A DNA stretch of 7,897 nt. Source: Candidatus Omnitrophota bacterium. Its GTDB lineage: Bacteria; Omnitrophota; Gorgyraeia; 1-14-0-20-64-10; JACQQZ01. Where the stretch lies: the NCBI GenBank assembly GCA_016206635.1, contig JACQRF010000009.1, forward strand, positions 1 through 7,897, given 5' to 3'. Of this stretch, positions 1 to 5,074 are shown piece by piece; positions within the stretch are counted from its first letter, which is position 1, and each line of letters starts with the position of its first letter. The notes below the pieces were generated by a model. That model was not told the DNA's origin, did not search any database, and saw only the letters and a list, made by a program, of their open reading frames with translations. Position numbers and translations under genes: made by a program.

Positions 1-1785
1 CATATGGTCGCCCGGCATCCGCGCTACGCCTCGTTGGTGGCGGCGGTGGGCCGGGGCCGTCGCCTGACGGCGGAAGAGCTGCGCGATCTGACCGTCTGGT
101 TCCATCTCGTCTGGACCGACCCTCGATGGCGTCGGGGCGACCCGTTCTTGGTTGGGCTGCTGGCCAAAGGGGCGGCGTTCACTGAGGCGGAGAAACAGGA
201 GCTGCTGGCCCGCCATCGCGCCCTTCTGGCGCGCGTCGTGCCGGCCTATGTTGCGGCCCAGGCGCGCGGCCAGATCGAGGTGACGACCAGTCCGTATGCC
301 CATCCGATTTTGCCGTTGGTGGCCGACACCGCGTCGGCCCAGGCGGCCACCCCGGGGTTGCCGGGTCCGTCGAGGCGGTTTGCGCATTCGGAGGATGCGG
401 CGGAGCAGCTGCGCCGGGCCGTCGTCTCCTACCACCATGTCTTCGGGCGGCCGCCGCGCGGCCTCTGGCCCTCGGAAGGGGCGGTGAGCGAGGCGATCGC
501 GCCGCTGGTGGCGCAGGCGGGATTTCAGTGGATGGCGACCGATGAGGCAATCCTCTGGAAATCGCTGGACGGCCATCCGCCTCGCGCGACGCTGTACCAG
601 CCGTATCGCCTCGCCGGCGGCGACGCCTCGCTCACCGTCGTGTTCCGGGACCGCGCGCTGTCCGATCTCATCGGGTTCACGTATGCGGCCCATCCGCCGG
701 CGGCCGCCGCCGAAGACCTCCTCCGGCGGTTGCGCGCCATCCGGGACGACGCCCCGGGGCCCGCGCCGCTCGTGGCGATCATCCTCGACGGCGAGAACGC
801 CTGGGAACATTATCCGGATGACGGCGAGCCATTCCTCCGGCATTTCTACGACGGGCTCAGCCGGGACCCGTCCCTGCGGTGCGTGACGATCAGCGACTAT
901 CTGGCCGAGTACCCGGCGCAGGCGACGCTGCCGCGGCTGGCCTCCGGCTCCTGGATCCGGGGCGATTTGACAACCTGGATCGGCGACCCAGCCAAAAACT
1001 GGGCGTGGGATCGGCTGGCCGAGGCGCGCGCCGCCTACGCCCAGGCGGGCCCCGGGCACCCGCGGGCGGCCGATGCGTTGCACGCGCTCCTGATCGCCGA
1101 GGGCAGTGATTGGTTCTGGTGGTACGGCCCGGAGCATTCCAGCGCGTTGGATGAGGCCTTCGACCGGCTCTTTCGGCAGTGGGTCGGACAGGTGTATACT
1201 ACGCTCGATCTGGCCGTCCCGGCGGCGCTGGATCATGCGCCAGTCGTTCAGGAACCGTCCGGCCGTCCGGTCCCGCCGTCCCGGTGGATGACACCGACGA
1301 TCGATGGGCTCATCACCGACTACTTCGAGTGGCTCCACGCGGGACGGTGGGATTGTGTCTGGGCCCGGGGGGCGATGGCGCCGGGGCAGGACCGCCTCCA
1401 GCGGATTTGGTGGGGATGCGATGCCTCGTCGTGGTATCTGCGGTTGGATCTGGCGACGTGGCCGGGGACGGAACCGCTGGCGATCGCGCTCTCGATCGTG
1501 GAGCCGGCGCTGGCCGTGACCATCGCCTTGGAGCAAGGGCGGGCGACGGCCGCCTGGGCGCGCGCCGGGGAGGCGCGACCGGGCGTTGCGGACGCCGTGG
1601 CGGCGGATCGGATCGTGGAAGCCAAGTTTCCGCTGCAGGCAATGGGGCTTCGGCCGGGCGTGGCGCTGGCCGTCTCGATCCAGGTGCGGCAGGGACAGAT
1701 GGTGCTGGACACGGTCCCGCCATCGGGCACCGTGATCTGGCGTTTACCGGGGGAATCGGATGAACAGACCGTGTGGTCGGCTTAG
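1..1785 (+). CDS. Glycoside hydrolase family 57 protein (alpha-amylase/amylopullulanase type), 5' partial
   Basis: This is probably a GH57 retaining enzyme acting on alpha-1,4-glucans such as glycogen or starch-like polymers; exact specificity (amylase, branching, transferase) cannot be told. Numbering residues from the ATG at 4, I see GQIEVTTSPYAHPILPL (about 89-105), the catalytic-nucleophile region GLWPSEGAVSE (candidate nucleophile E158), a FRDRALSDLIGF block, and the acid/base region ILDGENAWEHY (candidate D262). Further on are SWIRGDLTTWIGDPAKNWAW and EGSDWFWWYGPEHSS, both typical of the family. The last ~170 residues (from about PTIDGLITDYFEWL) look like the beta-rich C-terminal module of amylopullulanase-like members. 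The family's N-terminal HQP motif and first strand are missing, and the frame is open to base 1, so the gene starts upstream and the ATG at 4 is internal. Its 3' end overlaps the following lipoprotein gene by 26 bases, suggesting co-transcription. No signal peptide can be judged because the N-terminus is absent. Confidence 0.9.
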   Translation, partial: HMVARHPRYASLVAAVGRGRRLTAEELRDLTVWFHLVWTDPRWRRGDPFLVGLLAKGAAFTEAEKQELLARHRALLARVVPAYVAAQARGQIEVTTSPYAHPILPLVADTASAQAATPGLPGPSRRFAHSEDAAEQLRRAVVSYHHVFGRPPRGLWPSEGAVSEAIAPLVAQAGFQWMATDEAILWKSLDGHPPRATLYQPYRLAGGDASLTVVFRDRALSDLIGFTYAAHPPAAAAEDLLRRLRAIRDDAPGPAPLVAIILDGENAWEHYPDDGEPFLRHFYDGLSRDPSLRCVTISDYLAEYPAQATLPRLASGSWIRGDLTTWIGDPAKNWAWDRLAEARAAYAQAGPGHPRAADALHALLIAEGSDWFWWYGPEHSSALDEAFDRLFRQWVGQVYTTLDLAVPAALDHAPVVQEPSGRPVPPSRWMTPTIDGLITDYFEWLHAGRWDCVWARGAMAPGQDRLQRIWWGCDASSWYLRLDLATWPGTEPLAIALSIVEPALAVTIALEQGRATAAWARAGEARPGVADAVAADRIVEAKFPLQAMGLRPGVALAVSIQVRQGQMVLDTVPPSGTVIWRLPGESDEQTVWSA

Positions 1786-2134
1786 ACAGGCAGGGTGGTT
1801 GATAGGAGTCGTCGTCGCGCTGGCGGCCGGGTGCGGCGATTTCGTGACCCCGACGGGGCGGTATGCCGTGCAGCATCCTTGGAATGCGGGCCCCCCGATC
1901 TCCCGCGGGACCAGCAAGGCGGAGATCTTGGAAAAATGGGGCACCCCGGATGCGGTGGTCCCGCGCGGCGTGGACGAGATGGGGATCGCCAAGGAGGAGT
2001 GGATCTATCAGGCGAAGGCCGATCTCCCGATTGATTATCGCTATCTGTCCAGAACCAAGCGCATCCTCTTTACCGGCGATCATGTGACCGGGTGGGAGGA
2101 TGAGGCCGCGCAGGACGGGCCGACCCACCGTTGA
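1760..2134 (+). CDS. Small BamE/SmpA-like outer-membrane lipoprotein
   Basis: The 124-residue product begins with a basic n-region, a hydrophobic stretch (about 13-23) and a lipobox-like AAGC with Cys25 as the predicted lipidated residue. The next residues are Gly and Asp, so Asp is at +3 and not +2. The mature part has a pattern like the BamE/SmpA/OmlA fold: an ISRGTSKAEILEKWGTPD segment (about 47-64, the 'start with a helix, then G-x-P' signature), then a W-x-Y strand (W81, Y83) and a final hydrophobic strand ILFTGDHVTGWE. That family includes the BAM-complex accessory subunit, but many members are uncharacterised, so a BAM role is not claimed. The ATG at 1760 follows a GGGGGA stretch that can serve as ribosome binding site, and it lies inside the end of the GH57 gene. 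The stop is 15 bases before rsmE. Membership in the fold is by pattern recognition only. Confidence 0.75.
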   Translation: MNRPCGRLRQAGWLIGVVVALAAGCGDFVTPTGRYAVQHPWNAGPPISRGTSKAEILEKWGTPDAVVPRGVDEMGIAKEEWIYQAKADLPIDYRYLSRTKRILFTGDHVTGWEDEAAQDGPTHR

Positions 2135-2149
2135 TCGGCGCGCCCGCCC

Positions 2150-2896
2150 GTGGTCCGCTGTGTGATTCGGCCGGAGCAACTGCAACGCGGGCTCGTGACG
2201 CTGGACGCCCGCCAAACCAAACATGTTGTCACCGTGCTCCGGCTGCGTCCCGGGGACGACCTGGTGATGGTCCCCGAGGGCGGCGATCCGATGGTGGCGC
2301 GGCTGGAGCCGTCGCGCGGGTCGCGGATCACGGCGCGGGTCGTGCGGCCGGCGCCCCGGCCACCCCCGGAGCCGTGGGCCGTCACCTTGGCGGCGGCGGT
2401 GCCGAAGCGGCCGGGGGCATTCGACCAGATCGTGGATCAAGCCACGCAAGTGGGGGTGGCGGCGATCATCCCGATGACCACGGCGCGGTCGGTCGTTCGG
2501 CCGGTCACCCCCCAGGAGTCGGCTCGGCATCGTCGCTGGGGGTCTCTGGCTCGTGAGGCCGCCCAGCAGTCGGGGCGGGCGACCGTGCCGCGCGTAGCCC
2601 CGATCACCCCGCTGGCCGACGTCCTGGCGCAGGCGTCCGAGTACGATCGCCTGCTCATGCCGACGGTCGGGGCGCAGGACGACTCAGTCATCCAATGGTT
2701 GCATCCCCCCGTGCCGCGGCGCCTGGCGATCCTGATCGGCCCGGAAGGTGATTTCACCCCGGATGAGATCGCTCACTCGGCGCGCGCCGGCGTCATGCCG
2801 ATCTCGTTGGGGCACAATGTGTTACGGTGCGAGTCGGCGGCCCTCGCGGTGCTGGCCGTGGTGTTGCATACCCTTCGACAGCTCGAGGGGAAATAA
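2150..2896 (+). CDS. rsmE: 16S rRNA (uracil(1498)-N3)-methyltransferase RsmE
   Basis: RsmE uses S-adenosylmethionine to methylate N3 of U1498 in the decoding region of 16S rRNA, acting in the cytoplasm on assembled 30S subunits. The 248 residues match the usual family length (about 240-250). The N-terminal PUA-like part shows the typical KHVVTVLRLRPGD block. The C-terminal SPOUT knot has ILIGPEGDF (G197-P198-E199-G200) and LGHNVLRCESAALAVL (R226, E228), the expected cofactor-binding signature, with Ser in place of the common Thr in the ExA motif. The start is taken as GTG at 2150, giving MVRCVIRPEQL, which aligns with the normal RsmE N-terminus; a second GTG at 2162 would clip the first strand. 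No strong ribosome binding site is present, so translation may be coupled to the lipoprotein gene, whose stop lies 15 bases upstream in the same frame. No convincing terminator follows. Confidence 0.95.
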   Translation: MVRCVIRPEQLQRGLVTLDARQTKHVVTVLRLRPGDDLVMVPEGGDPMVARLEPSRGSRITARVVRPAPRPPPEPWAVTLAAAVPKRPGAFDQIVDQATQVGVAAIIPMTTARSVVRPVTPQESARHRRWGSLAREAAQQSGRATVPRVAPITPLADVLAQASEYDRLLMPTVGAQDDSVIQWLHPPVPRRLAILIGPEGDFTPDEIAHSARAGVMPISLGHNVLRCESAALAVLAVVLHTLRQLEGK

Positions 2897-2898
2897 TT

Positions 2899-2917
2899 AT
2901 CGTCTCGGCTTGACGAT
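2899..2917. repeat. Short inverted repeat overlapping a -35 box
   Basis: ATCGTC (2899-2904) and GACGAT (2912-2917) are exact inverted copies separated by 7 bases. The right arm covers most of the TTGACG -35 hexamer at 2910-2915. There is no T-run after it, so it is not a good intrinsic terminator for rsmE, and a regulator site is the other reading. It is short enough to arise by chance. Confidence 0.35.
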
Positions 2918-2939
2918 CCCCGATGGAATATGGCATAGT
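2910..2939 (+). promoter_or_regulatory. Predicted sigma70 promoter for the prodomain-like gene
   Basis: TTGACG (2910-2915) and CATAGT (2934-2939) are separated by 18 bases, in an AT-rich pocket between rsmE and the next gene. The expected transcript start is near 2946, within the perfect 10-bp palindrome CTTATATAAG (2941-2950). The -10 surroundings, TGGCATAGTTC, resemble those of the promoter before cvpA (TGGTATAGTCC), which supports both calls. The -10 matches the consensus at only four of six positions. Confidence 0.5.
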
Positions 2940-2960
2940 TCTTATATAAGGTAGAAAGGC

Positions 2961-3032
2961 ATGTCTTGGGCGGGGAGTCCAGGGCACTTTTCTTTTGCCA
3001 TGTTTCTACAACGTTTACAAGGAGTTTTTTAG
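2961..3032 (+). CDS. Possible 23-residue leader peptide
   Basis: An ATG at 2961 opens a 23-codon frame ending in TAG at 3030-3032, only three bases before the ATG at 3036. An internal ATG at 3000 would give a 10-residue version. An AAAGG lies directly before the first ATG (about 1 base), which is too close for a good ribosome binding site. The AAGGAG at 3019-3024 is inside this frame, so its translation could affect initiation downstream. It lies in the predicted leader RNA. A frame of this length occurs easily by chance, so this is a weak candidate. Confidence 0.2.
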   Translation: MSWAGSPGHFSFAMFLQRLQGVF

Positions 3033-3122
3033 CGGATGATCACGACACCAGAACATCGAAGACGCCATCGAGCGATCGTCGAGCCTGATCGAACGGCCGT
3101 GGCGTGTGTCGGGAGGCGCACG

Positions 3123-3668
3123 ATGAAACGTCTATTTGAGACCTACGGCGATAATTTTCCTGTGGCGCGTGGCCTGTGTTGGGATTCTCGGACCCCGTGG
3201 CGCCATGCGCACGTGATGCCGGGCCGGCGCGTGGCCCGATGGGCCCAAGTCGGCTGGTGGGGCCTGGTGGTCCTGCTCATGGGGCTGGTGGTGTTGCTGA
3301 CGGTGCGCGACGGCTATTCTGAAGAGCCGGCCTCCACCGGCGAATTGGTGGTCACGTTCAACGACGGGGTCATTCGGTATCCGGAGGGGGCCGCCAGCGT
3401 GTTGTCCCAGCGGGTGGAATTCCGGTCCGCGTCGCTCCAGCGGTTGAACGCCCACTTCGGATTGGTGGCGGTGGCGCGCGTCGTCAGCCCCGCCCGCCCA
3501 ACCGCCAGCACGTTCCGCCTCCGGTTTGCCTCGAGCACGGGATTGCGCCGCGCCCTGGCGGCCTATCAGCGGGACCCCCACGTGCGGTCGGCGACCTTGG
3601 GCCTCGGACCGCCCTCTTCGTCGCCGCGCCCCGGCGGCGTCGCGGCGGTCTGCACGCTCGACGCCTGA
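3123..3668 (+). CDS. Membrane-anchored or secreted protein with a subtilase-prodomain-like domain, no protease domain
   Basis: From this start the product is 181 residues. A basic stretch (MPGRRVARWAQVGWW) precedes a strongly hydrophobic segment, GLVVLLMGLVVLLTV, followed by an exported part. This part begins ELVVTFNDGV and contains LQRLNAHFGL, TFRLRFASS and LAAYQRDPHVRSA, a pattern like the I9/fervidolysin-type prodomains of S8 proteases ('ELIVKFKDGV ... YxxDPxVxxA'). No Asp/His/Ser catalytic domain follows here or in the next gene. The function is unknown; a stand-alone inhibitor or chaperone of a protease encoded elsewhere, or a relic, are possible readings. Three in-frame starts compete. 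ATG 3036 has AAGGAG with 11-base spacing, ATG 3123 has GGGAGG with ideal 6-base spacing (chosen), and ATG 3216 has no ribosome binding site but gives a classical signal peptide and coincides with a jump in GC at third codon positions. Confidence 0.65.
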   Translation: MKRLFETYGDNFPVARGLCWDSRTPWRHAHVMPGRRVARWAQVGWWGLVVLLMGLVVLLTVRDGYSEEPASTGELVVTFNDGVIRYPEGAASVLSQRVEFRSASLQRLNAHFGLVAVARVVSPARPTASTFRLRFASSTGLRRALAAYQRDPHVRSATLGLGPPSSSPRPGGVAAVCTLDA

Positions 3669-3685
3669 GGCGCGATTCGCGCGCC
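3669..3685. repeat. GC-rich hairpin between two genes
   Basis: GGCGCG (3669-3674) pairs with CGCGCC (3680-3685) around a 5-base loop, immediately after the stop codon at 3666-3668. No T-tract follows and the next ATG is at 3699. It is more likely an mRNA structure between co-transcribed genes than a terminator. Confidence 0.35.
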
Positions 3686-3698
3686 CTCGAGTGATGCC

Positions 3699-4400
3699 AT
3701 GAAACTGAACATCCCGTTTTTCGATGTCCACACCCGGGAGACTGAAGCCGCGTACGGCGCGCTGGTGGAGATCGTCTTGAAATCCCGCATCGCGTTGCAG
3801 CTGGAAGCCAACCATGGCTTCTACGAAGAGGATGTCAACGCCTACTTGGCCGGCGTCCTGTTCGACTACATGAATCCCGCCTACCAGCAGGGGACCCGCC
3901 CCTGTCTTGCCACCCGCGAGGCCGACGTGTTCCTGCGCGTGATCCGCACGGATGACGCCTCGCACGCCTATTGGGTCTACAAGGTGAACGCTGATGACCG
4001 GCTGATTGACGTGGGCATTTTTCATCCGGGGCAGTCGGAGGCCGCGCTGGCCCAGGCCAAGGCGTATTATGGGTTGGCGGCCTCATTCAACCACCGTGTC
4101 CATCGGCGCCCCACGGCCGTCAGCGACATCTTGGACAAGCTGTCCCAGTGGACCGAGCGCTACGTGTTGATTCTCAATCACGCGCGCCGAGACTACCTGT
4201 CATTCGTGGACACCGTGACGAACGATGACCTGCGCGAGCTCCAGCAGCGGGCGACGCAGGATGAATTCCTCGACCTCTATTCAGCCTGGCAGCGCACGGC
4301 CGATCCCGCGCTGAAACGCCGGCTGCTCGAGCTCTTGGCGGAGCTTCGGCGCCACGACCCCCTCTTTCCCGGTCCTAACCTAAATTTATTCCACGATTAA
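3699..4400 (+). CDS. Conserved-looking hypothetical protein, soluble
   Basis: I do not recognise this 233-residue protein. It has no signal peptide or membrane segment, so it is probably cytoplasmic. The N-terminal two thirds look like a mixed alpha/beta domain, with segments such as MKLNIPFFDVHTRE, FYEEDVNAYLAGVLFDYM, ADVFLRVIRTDD and RLIDVGIFHPGQ. The C-terminal third is helical and charged (from about WTERYVLILNHARRDYL through LKRRLLELLAELRRHDPLF). Only one cysteine (PCLATRE) is present, which argues against a metal cluster. Codon use is like its neighbours, with strong GC at third positions until the last codons, so it is a real gene and not recent foreign DNA. The ATG at 3699 has only a weak GAG-type ribosome binding site; an ATG at 3694 closes at once. 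It starts 30 bases after the prodomain-like gene and is probably co-transcribed with it. No terminator is evident after its TAA. Confidence 0.8.
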   Translation: MKLNIPFFDVHTRETEAAYGALVEIVLKSRIALQLEANHGFYEEDVNAYLAGVLFDYMNPAYQQGTRPCLATREADVFLRVIRTDDASHAYWVYKVNADDRLIDVGIFHPGQSEAALAQAKAYYGLAASFNHRVHRRPTAVSDILDKLSQWTERYVLILNHARRDYLSFVDTVTNDDLRELQQRATQDEFLDLYSAWQRTADPALKRRLLELLAELRRHDPLFPGPNLNLFHD

Positions 4401-4482
4401 TAACTCTGCTCGATCGTTGTAACTCAAAGCCGATAAATCTGTTGCAAGAAATATTAGTCTTTGTTAAACTCAGATCACCAAT
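4401..4482. other. AT-rich spacer upstream of the cvpA promoter
   Basis: This stretch is markedly richer in A and T than the surrounding genes. It holds no open frame of note and no hairpin plus T-run that would terminate the upstream gene. AACTC occurs three times around here (4402-4406, 4421-4425, 4467-4471), and TTGTAACTCA (4417-4426) resembles TTGTTAAACTCA (4461-4472). These could be regulator contacts or simply low-complexity similarity. Confidence 0.4.
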
Positions 4483-4511
4483 TTGACTTTTTGAGAGGGC
4501 CGTGGTATAGT
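4483..4511 (+). promoter_or_regulatory. Strong predicted sigma70 promoter for cvpA-dnaG-rpoD
   Basis: TTGACT (4483-4488) and TATAGT (4506-4511) each match the consensus at five of six positions and are spaced by the ideal 17 bases, in AT-rich DNA just upstream of cvpA. The expected transcript start, 6-9 bases after the -10 box, is about 4517-4520, essentially at the cvpA ATG (4520). A dyad with AGTCCC (4509-4514) and GGGACT (4523-4528) straddles the -10 end and the start codon. Confidence 0.75.
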
Positions 4512-4519
4512 CCCACCAT

Positions 4520-5074
4520 ATGGGGACTGTTCCGCATTGGCTGCCGCAGTGGAATTGGATTGACGTGCTCGCCCTCGTCTGTCTGCTGCGCTTCGGATAC
4601 ATCGGGGCGACTCAGGGATTGGGGAATGAGCTCGTCCGGACGGCCGGGTTGGTGTCGGGGATCGTCGTGGCGTTCCGATGGTACCAGCCGGTCGGGGATT
4701 GGGTGGCGGCGCGGACACGGCTCAGCCATGAATGGGCCGCGGCCTTCATCTTGATCGCGATGGTGTTCGGCGTCTATCTCGTGCTCGGGTTCGCCTTGCG
4801 GCTGGCGCAAAAGGCGGTGACATTGCGGTTCGCGCCTTCCTTAGATAAGGCGGGCGGCGTGGCGCTGGCGCTGGGCCGCGCCATGCTGGTGGTGAGCCTG
4901 GCCCTGGTGACGTTGCAGCAGCTCCCCTCCGAGTCTGTGCGGGCCAGCATCGAGGAGCGGTCCTGGAGCGGGCGCTACCTCGCCCGCGTGGCGCCGGCGA
5001 TCTATGACACCGTGACCCCCTGGGTCGCGCGGGTGATGCCGGCTGCCCTGACCTCCCCTCGGGGGGTCTCATGA
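4520..5074 (+). CDS. cvpA: CvpA family inner-membrane protein
   Basis: The 184-residue protein begins its family domain at WNWIDVLALVCLLRFGYIGATQGLGNELV, the usual CvpA opening. It has about four hydrophobic segments (roughly residues 13-30, 37-54, 71-95 and 108-130) and a soluble C-terminal tail. CvpA proteins are inner-membrane proteins named for their need in colicin V production in Escherichia coli; their biochemical role is not settled. The start must be ATG 4520, since no other start codon lies before the WIDVL segment. There is no Shine-Dalgarno sequence at a usable distance; the nearest purine run (GAGAGGG, 4493-4499) lies upstream of the -10 box. With the promoter at 4483-4511 this predicts a leaderless mRNA. 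The stop overlaps the dnaG start (ATGA, 5071-5074), implying translational coupling. Membership in the family is clear, while the physiological role here is unknown. Confidence 0.85.
   Translation: MGTVPHWLPQWNWIDVLALVCLLRFGYIGATQGLGNELVRTAGLVSGIVVAFRWYQPVGDWVAARTRLSHEWAAAFILIAMVFGVYLVLGFALRLAQKAVTLRFAPSLDKAGGVALALGRAMLVVSLALVTLQQLPSESVRASIEERSWSGRYLARVAPAIYDTVTPWVARVMPAALTSPRGVS

Noticed and set aside
4..6. ATG at 4 as the true start of the GH57 gene
   Set aside because: The family's N-terminal HQP motif and about 100 residues would be missing, while the frame is open to base 1. The gene most likely begins upstream of the window.
2132..2134. In-frame TGA between the lipoprotein and rsmE as possible readthrough or selenocysteine
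   Set aside because: The two genes share a frame, but the lipoprotein ends naturally and RsmE has a canonical N-terminus from GTG 2150. No recoding hairpin was noticed.
1313..2530. A 405-codon open frame on the - strand
   Set aside because: It lies opposite the GH57, lipoprotein and rsmE genes, and its product is full of Pro, Arg and His with no domain. In high-GC DNA such antisense frames are expected shadows.
2899..2930. Intrinsic terminator after rsmE
   Set aside because: A 6-bp stem exists but is followed by CCCCGATGG, not a T-run.
3669..3690. Intrinsic terminator after the prodomain-like gene
   Set aside because: The GC-rich hairpin lacks a T-tract and the next gene starts within 14 bases of it.
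3132..4025. A 297-codon open frame on the - strand
   Set aside because: It spans two + strand genes and the gap between them, has Arg/Gly-rich low-complexity content and no ribosome binding site or domain.
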